A stretch of DNA of 64,000 nucleotides from Parabacteroides sp900760525 (GCF_049860805.1 NZ_CP187555.1:1860001-1924000); one strand, 5' to 3'. Positions 34,401-44,215 are shown, numbered from the stretch's first letter. Notes: generated by a model not told the origin, from the sequence alone. A program made the numbers and translations.

Positions 34401-34408
34401 TACTTTTG
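34401..34408 (+). promoter_or_regulatory. -7 box for the solitary propeller gene
   Basis: TACTTTTG, 40 bp before the ATG at 34448. Confidence 0.6.
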
Positions 34409-34447
34409 CATAAGTAGTCATTCATATACCTAAATAAACGAAACATT

Positions 34448-35584
34448 ATGAAAACAACCTTTTTTGCCATTCCTCTGGTTTTATTGTCAATCGCTACCGG
34501 ATGCAAGATGAATCCGGAAAAGATAGTCCTTCCCGAATTCGATTTAGGAGCAGCTATCGGAAAACATATCCCCGATACGTTCACTTGGAACAGTATCGCC
34601 GAACAGATCACCTATATCCCTGTATCGAGTGCATCGGGTGAGGTCTTCGGTTCCGCCCAGATTGTCTACAGCGGGCCGGATTTTAACTGCATGGCAGACC
34701 ATAATACGAATTCGATTTTCCTTACGGACAAGCAGGGCAAAGTCATCCGCTCTTTTTCGAAAAAGGGACAAGGTCCGGGCGAATATTCCATGATCACCTA
34801 TGTGCACGTCAATCCGCAGGAATCGACCATCCAGGTGTTCGACCAAAGAGGGAACAAATATATCGTCTATGACCTGGAAGGGAACCTGAAACAGGAGATT
34901 TCCCTGAAAGACAAGGAGATTACGACCCCTCTGCTCATATCGGACAACTATACCGTAGCCAGAGGGCAAAACGATGCCGCCTACAAACTTTATATTACGG
35001 ATAAAGAACTGAATATCCGCGAAAGTTTGTTCCCGATGGATTCCGCCTTGACAGATATGGAACGGATGTGCCTGACTTGGCAATTCAATTATTGCAGAAA
35101 CCGCGACGAGGCCATTATCCACTATGCAAACGAAGACACCGTATTCGCTGTTAACGGGAAAGGCATACGGCCGCTCTGTATTTTCAGGAAAGGCGAATAC
35201 AAACTGCCCGAAGAAGAAGCAAAGAAACCGATGGAAATGACCGAGCAGGGTTCTCCCTATATCCGGGCGATGTGGCTTTCCTCAGTACCGGGCTACTACC
35301 TAATCACCTATATGCGGGAAAACCGTTTTTACGATGAGATATGGAGCCGGACAGACAACAAGATCCTGTCGCGTTTCACGAACGAAAACGGGGAATGGGG
35401 ATTGCCGGTCAGACTCCCCTCGGGGAAAAAGATACGGCTGAACTCAAGATCCTTATACATCTATGGGAATACTGTCGCCTCGTTTATCGACGCTCCAACC
35501 GCTGTCGAAGGGAAAGTACCGGGAGTGGATGAAGATGATAATCCGGTATTGATATTTATAACGTTAAAAAGCAGAATAGAATAG
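34448..35584 (+). CDS. 6-bladed beta-propeller lipoprotein, solitary
   Basis: 378 residues with lipobox ATGC. The signature VIRSFSKKGQGPGEYSMITYVHVNPQESTIQVFDQRGNKYIVYD is the classic GxGPGEY turn of this Bacteroidales family and is a better match than in the two clustered copies. No peptide, thioredoxin-like or peptidase gene is adjacent. Own promoter at 34401. Ligand unknown. Confidence 0.8.
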   Translation: MKTTFFAIPLVLLSIATGCKMNPEKIVLPEFDLGAAIGKHIPDTFTWNSIAEQITYIPVSSASGEVFGSAQIVYSGPDFNCMADHNTNSIFLTDKQGKVIRSFSKKGQGPGEYSMITYVHVNPQESTIQVFDQRGNKYIVYDLEGNLKQEISLKDKEITTPLLISDNYTVARGQNDAAYKLYITDKELNIRESLFPMDSALTDMERMCLTWQFNYCRNRDEAIIHYANEDTVFAVNGKGIRPLCIFRKGEYKLPEEEAKKPMEMTEQGSPYIRAMWLSSVPGYYLITYMRENRFYDEIWSRTDNKILSRFTNENGEWGLPVRLPSGKKIRLNSRSLYIYGNTVASFIDAPTAVEGKVPGVDEDDNPVLIFITLKSRIE

Positions 35585-35661
35585 CTCCTCGCTAAATGAG
35601 GTTCATATTATTTCATCCATAATCAATGTTAGAACATCGATCTTAATCCTACAAAAAGGGT

Positions 35662-38208
35662 TCAAATGCCCAGCCCTATTGCAAACAGAAAACGCGCCCC
35701 GTCCTCGGAACCGAAGCAGGAGTATTGTGTCGTCACCTTATTGACGATCGTCAGCCAGAAGCCGCCGCCGTAGGAGGTATGCCACCGTCGGGAATGTTCG
35801 CCGGGAAACCAGACACGGCCGTAGTCGAAGCCGGCGAACAGCCCGTACTTGAGCGGCGTGAACGGATTCCTGATTTTTCCCATATCTAAACGAAAGTCGG
35901 TATGTTGGTAGAAAGATTGCTTGCCGATGAAGCGGTTGTCCCGGAACCCGCGCAACGTGATGCCGGCAGCCTGGTAGAAATCGTATTGGTTGCTATACAG
36001 CAGCTTCGCTTCCGCTCCTGTCTCGATCGAAAAGCGGTCGGAGCAGCGAAACGTTGCGGAAAGGTTCACGTCAGAGTACGGGAAGTTGCGCCTCGCATCC
36101 TTCAGGTTTATTTTCCAGCCGGACGAAGCTCCTACTTCCAGCACCGGGATAAAAGCGGCCGGAGGCATCCTGATCTGCCAGGATGCCTCTACCCCGGCGA
36201 ACAAGTTCATACCGAACATAGGGTGGTCGCCGGGTAGCGCCTGGTCGATATACCGGCCTTCAGTATGTTTCGCCTTGTATATTTCGAAAGTGGCGGACAA
36301 AGTCAATTGCCGGTTCTTCTCTATCTCCATACGGAAGGAAGGGACCACCGAATACTGGCGGAGAGTGACGCGGTTATATGTTTTTCCCTCGTCTTTAAAG
36401 CCTTCCGAATTGTTTCCGTACCCGAAGAAGTTGAAGAAGTTGCGGGGCGAAGCGATAAAGGCGTCCAGATTGAAACTTTTCCGTTCATCGTAAAAAGGGA
36501 AAGTCCCCTGATACATAAAACCGCGCAGATAGTTATATCCGATACGGTGCCGGAACGTAAACGGGGATTGTTTGAACCCGTACATCGTATAAGTAAAGAA
36601 AGCCCCTAAGCTAAAGCCTACGTCCGAATCATAAAAACCCCACGGCGTGAAGTCTGTTTCTCTATATTTGACCTTTTTATAGTCATAGGTATGGATGGCC
36701 GGATTGTCTGATATGATTTTATGGACGCCGGTAACATCTTTCAGCCGCTCGCGGTCGGATTCGCAGGCGTAGATGCGAATCTTACGGGCCTGGTCCATCT
36801 TGTAGGTGTTCTGCCCAGATCCTGCAATCAGGTAGACGGGGAACTCCCGCCGCGCCTTTCCCCTTACCTCGTATTCATCGTTACCGCCCAGGCCGTACAG
36901 CCAGATTTGCTCGGTATCGGCGGCGGAGTATTTCTTTTGGAAGGAAGGGACGGGACTTCCTTTCGGGTAGATACGGACCAGCAGGCTGTCGCGTCCGAAA
37001 CGTTCAAGCACGATCCGGTCGTCTCCTTCCGTCCCGGTCAGGACAGGTGTACGTTGTAATTTTTTATAATAGTGGCGTGCCATATACGGGAGACTGTCGC
37101 GACGGATCAGCAGTTTCTTTTTTATGGCCTCCGTCTCGGCTCCCTGTATCTCCGGCGGGAGAGCCAAAAACGCCTCATCGATAACCGGATCGGACAGGCG
37201 CTTTTGGAGAGCGAGGGCCTGTGCCCTCCATGCGGATTCGTCCGCGCTGCTTGCCAACGCCATATCGAGCGTATAGCCGAGCGTGTTTATCTTCCCGATA
37301 TCTTTCGGATGGTTGCTGTAGTTCGTGATAAAGCCGAGCCCCAGCACTTTCAGCATCCGTTTGAAAAGAAGGCCGTCGACTTTGGTAAAGGCGTGGCTCC
37401 GGTCGATGACGATCGGGCTGAACAGGAGACTGTCGGCCGTAGGGACCGCCTGCCAGTTCCAGTTTTCGGGGATTTTGTTCCAATCCCCGATCAGCATGTC
37501 ATACAGACGTTCGGCGATATACTCTTCCTGGTTTACTTGGCGGGATTTGTCCTGCCGGATCTGTTCGAGCAACGCGCCGGTAGAGAATATGTTCTTTTGG
37601 GTCGCGGTGTCGGGCACATCCCGGAGGCTGACTAACTTATTGCCGATATCGGTCCCGTTGGCAATCGTATCTCTCTCCATCCCACCTTGCATGAAATAGA
37701 TACGGGAGTTGTTGAAGTTCAGGCCGGCCGATTTTGCCATCCGGTCGGCAGCAAGGAAGGTATAAGGATTTATAATGGTATAGGCATCCCCGATAAACTC
37801 ATCGAGATACGTTCCCTTGAAATCATTCTTATTATACATCTCGCGGAAGAACTTGGATTCGAGAAAACTGGTCGAACCACCCAACGGCTTGAGCATATAC
37901 AGCCGGTTCTGCCGGTTCGCAACAATCAGAGCATGAAAATCCGCCGCCTGATCCATAACATCCATCCCGCCCTGGAGCGATTGCAGCGTAACGGCATCGG
38001 CAGTGACCGGAGTCGAATAGAGCGCCCGGTAGTGCACGCCCCACAGCTTATTATATAGATTACTTTTGTTCTTCATATCCTGCGGATAGATCGAACGTCT
38101 CACAATGTCCTGCCCCGCAGCACCCGCGCAGAAGAAGAACGGCAGGATAAACAACAGGCAAGCAAATATTTTCCCGCAATGCCCGGGTTTTTGCTTTAAT
38201 TTTCTCAT
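35662..38208 (-). CDS. Large outer-membrane protein with Omp85-like C-terminal barrel
   Basis: 848 residues. Signal peptide to about residue 32. Residues 35-400 form a conserved domain with LIGDWNKIPENWNWQAV, a variant of the GDWDRHxxQWRW motif seen in large Bacteroidetes outer-membrane proteins. From about 540 the sequence becomes a beta barrel (FTYTMYGFKQSPFTFRH...), with LRGFRDNRFIGKQSFYQHTDFRL resembling the conserved R-G-F...G strand of BamA/TamA surface antigens, ending FAIGLGI. Probably an Omp85-superfamily translocon or export protein; substrate unknown. It is divergent from the nitroreductase gene. Confidence 0.65.
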   Translation of the reverse strand: MRKLKQKPGHCGKIFACLLFILPFFFCAGAAGQDIVRRSIYPQDMKNKSNLYNKLWGVHYRALYSTPVTADAVTLQSLQGGMDVMDQAADFHALIVANRQNRLYMLKPLGGSTSFLESKFFREMYNKNDFKGTYLDEFIGDAYTIINPYTFLAADRMAKSAGLNFNNSRIYFMQGGMERDTIANGTDIGNKLVSLRDVPDTATQKNIFSTGALLEQIRQDKSRQVNQEEYIAERLYDMLIGDWNKIPENWNWQAVPTADSLLFSPIVIDRSHAFTKVDGLLFKRMLKVLGLGFITNYSNHPKDIGKINTLGYTLDMALASSADESAWRAQALALQKRLSDPVIDEAFLALPPEIQGAETEAIKKKLLIRRDSLPYMARHYYKKLQRTPVLTGTEGDDRIVLERFGRDSLLVRIYPKGSPVPSFQKKYSAADTEQIWLYGLGGNDEYEVRGKARREFPVYLIAGSGQNTYKMDQARKIRIYACESDRERLKDVTGVHKIISDNPAIHTYDYKKVKYRETDFTPWGFYDSDVGFSLGAFFTYTMYGFKQSPFTFRHRIGYNYLRGFMYQGTFPFYDERKSFNLDAFIASPRNFFNFFGYGNNSEGFKDEGKTYNRVTLRQYSVVPSFRMEIEKNRQLTLSATFEIYKAKHTEGRYIDQALPGDHPMFGMNLFAGVEASWQIRMPPAAFIPVLEVGASSGWKINLKDARRNFPYSDVNLSATFRCSDRFSIETGAEAKLLYSNQYDFYQAAGITLRGFRDNRFIGKQSFYQHTDFRLDMGKIRNPFTPLKYGLFAGFDYGRVWFPGEHSRRWHTSYGGGFWLTIVNKVTTQYSCFGSEDGARFLFAIGLGI

Positions 38209-38265
38209 TACGGAAATAACATTTAAGCGGAATCAGTTGTTTACTTTATAAAAAGACGAATAGAA

Positions 38266-38901
38266 ATGGATTTATTAAAAGCTCTTCAATGGCGGTACGC
38301 CGTCAAGAAATTCGATCCTTCGAAAGAGGTGGATCAGAAATTAGTGGATAAAATCATAGAGGCAGCCTGGCTCGCCCCTACATCTTCGGGTTTACAACCG
38401 TTCCAAATAATCGATATAACCAATCATGATTTAAAAAACAAAATTGTCCCTATCGCATTCGATCAGCTTCAGGTAGCGGAGTGTTCGCACTTGCTGGTGT
38501 TCGCCGCATGGGATAATTATACAGCCAAGCGGATCGATCATATCTATCATTACATCTCGTCCGAGCGCGGGCAGAAGCCGGATCGCTATAAACCGTATAC
38601 CGACCGGCTGAAAGACGCCTACCTGAACCGGCCTGCAGAAGAGAACTTCGAGCATGCGGCACGGCAATCTTACATCGCCCTTGCTTTCGCCATGATGATG
38701 GCGGCCGAACTGGGGGTTGACACCACTCCGATGGAAGGGTTTGACAACGATGCGCTGGATGACTTGTTGAACCTGCATGAATTGAGGTTGCGCAGCGTTA
38801 CGATGTTGCCGCTTGGTTACCGGGATGCCGAAAGCGATTGGCTGGTTGATTTGAAGAAGGTCCGCCATCCGAAGAAGGAGTTCCTGATCGAAATAAAATA
38901 A
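38266..38901 (+). CDS. NAD(P)H-dependent nitroreductase family oxidoreductase
   Basis: 211 residues. The N-terminus MDLLKALQWRYAVKKFDPSK and WLAPTSSGLQPFQIIDI are the FMN-binding signature of NfsB-type flavoproteins; ALAFAMMMAAELGVDTTPMEGFD and VTMLPLGYRD complete it. These dimers reduce nitroaromatics, quinones or flavins with NAD(P)H. Gene is single; a nested hairpin follows. Confidence 0.9.
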   Translation: MDLLKALQWRYAVKKFDPSKEVDQKLVDKIIEAAWLAPTSSGLQPFQIIDITNHDLKNKIVPIAFDQLQVAECSHLLVFAAWDNYTAKRIDHIYHYISSERGQKPDRYKPYTDRLKDAYLNRPAEENFEHAARQSYIALAFAMMMAAELGVDTTPMEGFDNDALDDLLNLHELRLRSVTMLPLGYRDAESDWLVDLKKVRHPKKEFLIEIK

Positions 38902-38911
38902 CAGGATAAGA

Positions 38912-38980
38912 GGGTGTCAAAAGTCTCTTTGCCATGGCGGGCAAATCCGGGATGGCAGGATAGCGACTTGTTTGATACCC
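38912..38980 (+). terminator. Nested hairpin after the nitroreductase gene
   Basis: GGGTGTCAAA (38912-38921) pairs with TTTGATACCC (38971-38980) with one wobble; inside, GCCAT (38931-38935) pairs with ATGGC (38952-38956). It starts 10 bp after the stop. No long T-tract follows. Confidence 0.5.
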
Positions 38981-39069
38981 TTGCCTTTAGTTAGTTCGTT
39001 TTGAACTGAGCCTACATTCTCCTCTCTGCAAACATAATCCAGACAGTAAAGAGATATCAATAGGCATAA

Positions 39070-39180
39070 TATGATTCACATCTACCCATATTTAAGGCAG
39101 CCTTATTCCCAAACGTCAGCATCAAACACTGGATCGATGTGGACGAAGCGGGAAAACCACTCTACCCGGCTGCAAAATAA
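39070..39180 (+). pseudogene. Short C-terminal gene remnant
   Basis: One frame reads YDSHLPIFKAALFPN then VSIKHWIDVDEAGKPLYPAAK and a stop at 39178-39180, with stop codons upstream and no start. Its protein-like composition suggests the tail of a decayed enzyme gene; I do not recognise it. The remaining gap 38981-39266 shows nothing else. Confidence 0.35.
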
Positions 39181-39266
39181 AAAGAACAGCCGGGAATCCG
39201 CCATTTCTCGCAAACTTTAAATACATTTGAACGCACAAATCATCTAAAGCATCATAAGACGTACAA

Positions 39267-40472
39267 ATGAATAAAGTAGTAATAGCCATCGACTCTTTTA
39301 AAGGCTGCCTGACCTCGGAAGAGGCCGGGAACGCAGTAATGAAAGGCGTCAAAGCAATCTTTCCCGATTGCGAAACCCTGCTGTTTCCGGTCGCCGACGG
39401 AGGCGAAGGGATGTTGGACATACTTGTCTCCGCAACCAAGGGGAAATACCGGACCCTGCCGGCACACGATCCCCTGATGGAACCCATGCAAGGCCGGTAC
39501 GGTATTTCGGGCGACGGGCAAACAGCCCTGATCGAGATGGCGGCCGTCAGCGGCTTGCCCCTCGTTCCCGAAGAAAAAAGGAATCCGATGCTGACGACTA
39601 CTTACGGGACGGGTGAACTGATTCGCGATGCCCTCGAACAGGGTTGCCGTCGGTTTATCGTGGGGATCGGAGGCAGTGCTACCAACGATGCCGGGTTAGG
39701 GATGCTGCAAGCCCTGGGGTTCCGTTTCCGGGACAAGCAGGGGAACCTGTTGGGAACTGGCGGCAGGATCTTGCCGCAGGTGGCCTCTATCGACACTTCT
39801 GCCGTGCATCCGGCTTTAAAGGGGGCCCGTTTCACGATTGCCTGCGACGTGCACAACCCTTTCTGCGGGCCTGATGGAGCGGCTTATGTCTTCGCCCCGC
39901 AAAAGGGCGCCGATGCCGGGATGGTCAAAGAACTGGATGCAGGGATGCAGGCTCTTGCGCTGGTTATCCGGTCGGCTACCGGCAAAGACATTTCGGATGT
40001 TCCCGGAGCCGGGGCAGCCGGAGGGATGGGTGGCGGTTTCCTCGCGTTCCTGAATGCCGGGCTGAAACCGGGCATCCGCCTGATGCTCGACGCGCTGGAC
40101 TTCGGCGAGAAAATAAAGGGCGCCGACCTGGTCTTTACGGGCGAAGGACGCGCCGACCGACAGACGGCAATGGGGAAAGTGCCTTTCGGTGTCCTGGAAG
40201 AGGCTCGCAAGCAGCACATCCCTGTCATCGTACTTGCAGGATGCATAGAAGATACGGAGCAGATGAACCGGGCGGGCTTTCAGGGGGTATTCTCGATCAC
40301 ACCGGGTCCCGTCTCTCTGGAGAAAGCGATGGAACCGGAATTTGCCGGCGAGAATATCCGGAGGCTGGTGACGCAGATCTGTTCGGTAATCCGCCCGTTA
40401 TCGGGCAACACGCCGGCGTCCTTCCTCTCGAACCCTATTCCAGACGACGTTCTGCTGACTTACCTGGAATGA
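39267..40472 (+). CDS. glxK: Glycerate kinase
   Basis: 401 residues of the GlxK/GarK type I family: MNKVVIAIDSFKGCLTSEEAG, FPVADGGEGM, TTTYGTGELI, GIGGSATNDAGLGMLQALG, GAAGGMGGGFLAFL and LVFTGEGRADRQT. It phosphorylates D-glycerate to 2-phosphoglycerate using ATP. It is somewhat longer than usual (about 375-380) because of a C-terminal extension (SGNTPASFLSNPIPDDVLL). Single gene. Confidence 0.93.
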   Translation: MNKVVIAIDSFKGCLTSEEAGNAVMKGVKAIFPDCETLLFPVADGGEGMLDILVSATKGKYRTLPAHDPLMEPMQGRYGISGDGQTALIEMAAVSGLPLVPEEKRNPMLTTTYGTGELIRDALEQGCRRFIVGIGGSATNDAGLGMLQALGFRFRDKQGNLLGTGGRILPQVASIDTSAVHPALKGARFTIACDVHNPFCGPDGAAYVFAPQKGADAGMVKELDAGMQALALVIRSATGKDISDVPGAGAAGGMGGGFLAFLNAGLKPGIRLMLDALDFGEKIKGADLVFTGEGRADRQTAMGKVPFGVLEEARKQHIPVIVLAGCIEDTEQMNRAGFQGVFSITPGPVSLEKAMEPEFAGENIRRLVTQICSVIRPLSGNTPASFLSNPIPDDVLLTYLE

Positions 40473-40513
40473 AAAAGTCGTTTTTTTACAATAGAGCGGA
40501 GAGGTTCTGCCCC

Positions 40514-40521
40514 TACATTTG
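40514..40521 (+). promoter_or_regulatory. -7 box for the PNPOx-like gene
   Basis: TACATTTG, 26 bp before the ATG at 40547. Confidence 0.6.
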
Positions 40522-40546
40522 CACGTAACTAATAAAACATTGAAAT

Positions 40547-40948
40547 ATGAAACTTATCAAAGAAAAAGCAGAACAGTTGTTGCAACATTGCGAGGTTGTG
40601 GTGATCACTTCCGTCAATGAAGAAGGCTATCCCCGCCCTGTCCCCATGAGTAAAGTCAAATCGGAAGGCTATTCCGTCGTCTGGATGGCAACCGGCAACG
40701 ACTCCCTGAAAACGAAAGATTTCCGCCTGAATCCCAAAGCGGGCTTATGCTATAGCGAAAACGGCAACAGCGTGGCATTGACCGGCGAAGTCGAAGTGGT
40801 CACCGATCCAGAAACAAAAAAGGAGCTCTGGCAGGATTGGTTTATCGCCCATTTCCCGTTAGGACCAACCGATCCGAATTATGTCCTGCTCAAATTCAAA
40901 GGACAAAGGGCTACGATTTGGATCAACGGGGTATTTATTCACGAGTAA
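40547..40948 (+). CDS. Pyridoxamine 5'-phosphate oxidase-like (split-barrel FMN) protein
   Basis: 133 residues with the flavin split-barrel pattern: CEVVVITSVNEEGYPRPVPMSKVKSEG, VWMATGNDSLKTKDFRLNPKAGLCYSENGNSVALTGEVEVV, then LWQDWFIAHFPLGPTDPNYVLLKF. These small general-stress or FMN-binding proteins (YzzA/COG3871 type) usually bind flavin; PNP oxidase activity is not implied. Confidence 0.88.
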   Translation: MKLIKEKAEQLLQHCEVVVITSVNEEGYPRPVPMSKVKSEGYSVVWMATGNDSLKTKDFRLNPKAGLCYSENGNSVALTGEVEVVTDPETKKELWQDWFIAHFPLGPTDPNYVLLKFKGQRATIWINGVFIHE

Positions 40949-41057
40949 CCAGATTCAGGATTGAGGGAGGTGTCATCTGCGTCGGGCAAGCACCGATGTA
41001 ATCTAAATTCTTTGCCTTATGAAAAAAGAAAACATGGTACCGGTAGCAAGTATCCAA

Positions 41058-41996
41058 TTAGAAGTTCTTCTTCTCGTCAATAATATATTCCGGACGTGCC
41101 TTGATCTCGTCAAACAGGATGCCGACATATTGCCCCAGTACACCGACCGTCAGCAACTGGACACCGCCGAAAAAAATGACGGAGGTCATGATGGAGGTCC
41201 AGCCCGTTTCAGCATTGCTGAAGCCGTATATCTTGCCTAAGGTAAACCAGACGGCCAGTATGATGCCGACCAAAACGGCTATGAATCCCAGGCTCGTTGC
41301 CAGGCGCAACGGTTTTTTGGAGAAATAAAGCATGGCGGTGGTGGCGAACTTCCACATCTTGCTGAACGGATATTTCGTCTCCCCGGCGATGCGCGCCTCC
41401 CGTTCGTAATAGAAAGGAACTTGCTTGAATCCGACCCAGCTGATCAGTCCGCGGATATATTTCCCGCGCTCCTGGAAACGGTCGAACTGGTCCATCACCT
41501 TCCGGTCTATCATACGGAAATCGCCTGTATCGAGCGGAAAATTCACATCACTCATATAGTTCAGCATACGGTAAAAGGCCTTTGCCGTCACTTTCTTGAA
41601 AAAACCTTCCCCTTCGCGGGACTTGCGGACGCAATAAACGACATTCGCCTGTTCCTTTTCCTGCAATTCAAGAATGGAAGGGATGAGTTCGGGAGGGTCC
41701 TGCATGTCGGCATCGAGGATAACAGCCAGGTCGGCATCACAATTATTGATGCCTGCCGTGACGGCCGGCTGATGTCCGAAGTTACGGGAGAAATGGATCA
41801 CCTTCACTTGTGGATCGGCGGCCGCGATCTCGTCCAGCATCAGGCGCGTCCGGTCCCGGCTACCGTCGTTGATATAGATTATTTCCGTTAAGACAGGGAG
41901 CTTCTGCAACGCTTCCCGTGTACGCCGGTATGATTCGGCTATAACTAATTCCTCGTTATAACAAGGGACTATGACCGCAAGTTTCTTCATCTGCAT
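41058..41996 (-). CDS. Polyprenyl-phosphate glycosyltransferase, GtrB-like (GT2)
   Basis: 312 residues. A GT2 domain (KLAVIVPCYNEE, YINDGSRDRT, ADLAVILDADMQDPPE with the DxD-like site, LDTGDFRMIDRKV, IRGLISWVGFK) is followed by two C-terminal membrane segments. GtrB/DPM1-like enzymes load a sugar on undecaprenyl phosphate. It starts directly at the end of the GtrA gene, whose product would flip the lipid-sugar. Confidence 0.92.
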   Translation of the reverse strand: MQMKKLAVIVPCYNEELVIAESYRRTREALQKLPVLTEIIYINDGSRDRTRLMLDEIAAADPQVKVIHFSRNFGHQPAVTAGINNCDADLAVILDADMQDPPELIPSILELQEKEQANVVYCVRKSREGEGFFKKVTAKAFYRMLNYMSDVNFPLDTGDFRMIDRKVMDQFDRFQERGKYIRGLISWVGFKQVPFYYEREARIAGETKYPFSKMWKFATTAMLYFSKKPLRLATSLGFIAVLVGIILAVWFTLGKIYGFSNAETGWTSIMTSVIFFGGVQLLTVGVLGQYVGILFDEIKARPEYIIDEKKNF

Positions 41997-42380
41997 TTAA
42001 GCTTTAAACGTATAAAACTTATTCATGATAAAATTAATCACCGTGTAAAAAGCCATTGCTATCAATTGGTTATAATATGGGTCGATCGACAGGCATGGAT
42101 TCAGGACATACACTAATAGTCCCAACTGCAACAGATAACATACCCCGAACACGACACCGAAACGGACGGCACTACCGATCCATCCCGCCGAACTTCGGAA
42201 CGTCCATTGTTTATTCCATATAAAACTATTCAATACGCCTGCTACATAACCGACCACATTCGAAACAACATCCGAACATCCGAACAACTTCATCATGATC
42301 CAGATGACGGCGGCGGTTATCACCGTATTACTCACACCCACTATACCATATCTAATGGCTTGCTTGACTGTTTCCTCCAT
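41997..42380 (-). CDS. GtrA family membrane protein
   Basis: 127 residues, four membrane segments, starting MEETVKQAIRYGIVGVSNTVITA and with YVAGVLNSFIWNKQWTFRS, the GtrA signature. It probably translocates undecaprenyl-phosphate-linked sugar. It overlaps the 3' end of the upstream hypothetical gene by 29 bp and abuts gtrB, so all three are one transcript. Confidence 0.9.
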   Translation of the reverse strand: MEETVKQAIRYGIVGVSNTVITAAVIWIMMKLFGCSDVVSNVVGYVAGVLNSFIWNKQWTFRSSAGWIGSAVRFGVVFGVCYLLQLGLLVYVLNPCLSIDPYYNQLIAMAFYTVINFIMNKFYTFKA

Positions 42381-43110
42381 TCTTTTTTATAATCTCTTCC
42401 ACTTCCTCGGCCGACAACTCCTTCACGTTTGTAATGGTGAAAATATCGGAAAGGAAGTTGCCGTACTCATTACATTCGTTGATCACCTGATCGAGCGTCT
42501 GTTTGATATCTATGCGAACCGGGATCAGAAAGACCAACTCCATGTACTTTTCTTCTATTGTCAGCCGCTCGATCTCACAATCCGCTTTCTCCAGGAAATA
42601 CGGGAATTCACGTTCGATCACTTTCTTCTGGTACTCCAGGAACGGCTTCAGCCCATTCGCCAGGATCAGCACGTAGAAGCGTAACTTTTCTCCTCGTCCG
42701 CCCAAACCGGTAGAGATGTATATCTGCTTCTCATCCGACAGTTCGGACTCCAAGGCGATACGGCTTTCCATCAAAGCCATATACGCCCAGTCCGCCACAT
42801 CCGGGTCCGGTGCCTGCGCATATTCTTCCAGAATCCGGTATGCTTTTACCTGCCGGGAAGTAGCGAGCATAGACAATACATACTTCTTATGTTCCGTAGT
42901 CGATCCGGGATCGTCCAGACTATCCTCGAAAACGGAGAAATCCATTTGTGACACATCCGGTTTATCCCGATCCTTCCTGATCTTTTCCGAATATTTAAAA
43001 TATTCCATCTGCCGCTCTACGGGTACGCGCTGTTCTAATATATGGAAATGTCCGTCAATCTTACTAAAAGAGTCCCGGAACTTCTTGAAAATATCATTAT
43101 CCTCTTTCAT
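42352..43110 (-). CDS. Hypothetical helical protein, first gene of the GtrAB operon
   Basis: 252 residues, cytosolic, no signal. Residues 80-150 look like HEAT/TPR-like helices (KKYVLSMLATSRQVKAYRILEEYAQ, VADWAYMALMESRIALESEL); the second half has alpha/beta character (EKLRFYVLILANGLKPFLEYQKKVIEREF). I do not recognise a family. Its promoter box is at 43160-43167. Confidence 0.7.
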   Translation of the reverse strand: MKEDNDIFKKFRDSFSKIDGHFHILEQRVPVERQMEYFKYSEKIRKDRDKPDVSQMDFSVFEDSLDDPGSTTEHKKYVLSMLATSRQVKAYRILEEYAQAPDPDVADWAYMALMESRIALESELSDEKQIYISTGLGGRGEKLRFYVLILANGLKPFLEYQKKVIEREFPYFLEKADCEIERLTIEEKYMELVFLIPVRIDIKQTLDQVINECNEYGNFLSDIFTITNVKELSAEEVEEIIKKNGGNSQASH

Positions 43111-43159
43111 AAAGCCTGCTTTTTAGTTTTGTACATATCCAATAAACAAGAAACTAAGA

Positions 43160-43167
43160 CAAATGTA
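43160..43167 (-). promoter_or_regulatory. -7 box for the hypothetical-gtrA-gtrB operon
   Basis: TACATTTG on the minus strand, 49 bp before the ATG at 43110. Confidence 0.6.
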
Positions 43168-43206
43168 AGGCTTTTTTGCGATAAATAACTTATCGCAAGG
43201 ATAAAA

Positions 43207-44208
43207 TTATGCCCCGGCATAAATCAGGAAGCCCAAGCCGATCACAAACAGGACGAACATTCCGGCATTCAGATAATCCGAAGACCGCGGAGCTCCCCTG
43301 AACTCATGCCACACCAGAATCCCCCAAAGGGCGGATACAAGCGTCGCCCCCTGCCCCAGGCCGTACGAAATGGCAGCTCCGGCTTTTTCCGAAGCGATCA
43401 TACTGAAAGACTGACCGATACACCAGATAACACCACCCAATATTCCCACTAAGTGTGTCCTGGCATTCCCCTTGAAATAACCGGAGATAGAAACCGGCTC
43501 ACCTTCCACCGGACGCTTCATGGCTACCGTATTGAACAGAAAATTACTAATAAACACGCCTAAAGAGAAGATAAACACAGCGGTATAAGGCGTCAGCTTG
43601 CCCGGAGCAGGCTCTGCAAAATTGTCCAGATCCATCGAAGCCGCAACAAAACGGTAGAAGAAAGCCATGATCACACCGGCTGCGATAGAAATAAAGATAC
43701 CCTTTCCCGACACTTTTTTCGAACCGACCAACGCTTTCTTATAAGCCAGCCCGTTCAGCAGGATGGCAACCGTGATCAGGGCTACACCGATAAAGATGTA
43801 CAAAGGTTCCCCTTTTGCCGCCCCGAAATAGTTGACCAATACGCCTAATACCAACGCCAGCCCGATCCCGACCGGAAAAGCCACCGACATGCCGCAAATC
43901 GCAATAGCCGCCGACAACAGGATATTGGCTGCATTAAAGATAATGCCACCCAGAAAAGCGCTCCCTAACGACCCCATATCGGCTTGTGCCAGGTTAGGCA
44001 GGAAACTCTGCCCCTCGGAGCCGAAACTACCCAACGTAAAAGCGGAAAGAATGGAAAAGAGCAACACTCCGATCACATAATCCCAATAAAAAAATTCATA
44101 CCGCCAGGTCTTCGAGGCCAGCTTCTGTGTATTTCCCCACGATCCCCAACAGAGCATTGTGACAACGCAAAACAGGATCGCCAACGAATAATCTTGTACT
44201 ATAAACAT
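43207..44208 (-). CDS. GRP-family sugar (ribose/glucose) uptake permease
   Basis: 333 residues, ten hydrophobic segments in a five-plus-five duplication, with CWGSWGNTQKLASKTWRYEFFYWDY and VAFPVGIGLALVLGVLVNY typical of the glucose/ribose porter (RbsU/GRP) and RhaT-like drug/metabolite superfamily. It is the last gene of the nucleoside/ADP-ribose operon, 7 bp after the nucleoside hydrolase gene, which favours ribose or a nucleoside-derived sugar as substrate; this is inference. Confidence 0.82.
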   Translation of the reverse strand: MFIVQDYSLAILFCVVTMLCWGSWGNTQKLASKTWRYEFFYWDYVIGVLLFSILSAFTLGSFGSEGQSFLPNLAQADMGSLGSAFLGGIIFNAANILLSAAIAICGMSVAFPVGIGLALVLGVLVNYFGAAKGEPLYIFIGVALITVAILLNGLAYKKALVGSKKVSGKGIFISIAAGVIMAFFYRFVAASMDLDNFAEPAPGKLTPYTAVFIFSLGVFISNFLFNTVAMKRPVEGEPVSISGYFKGNARTHLVGILGGVIWCIGQSFSMIASEKAGAAISYGLGQGATLVSALWGILVWHEFRGAPRSSDYLNAGMFVLFVIGLGFLIYAGA

Positions 44209-44215
44209 AACTTTC

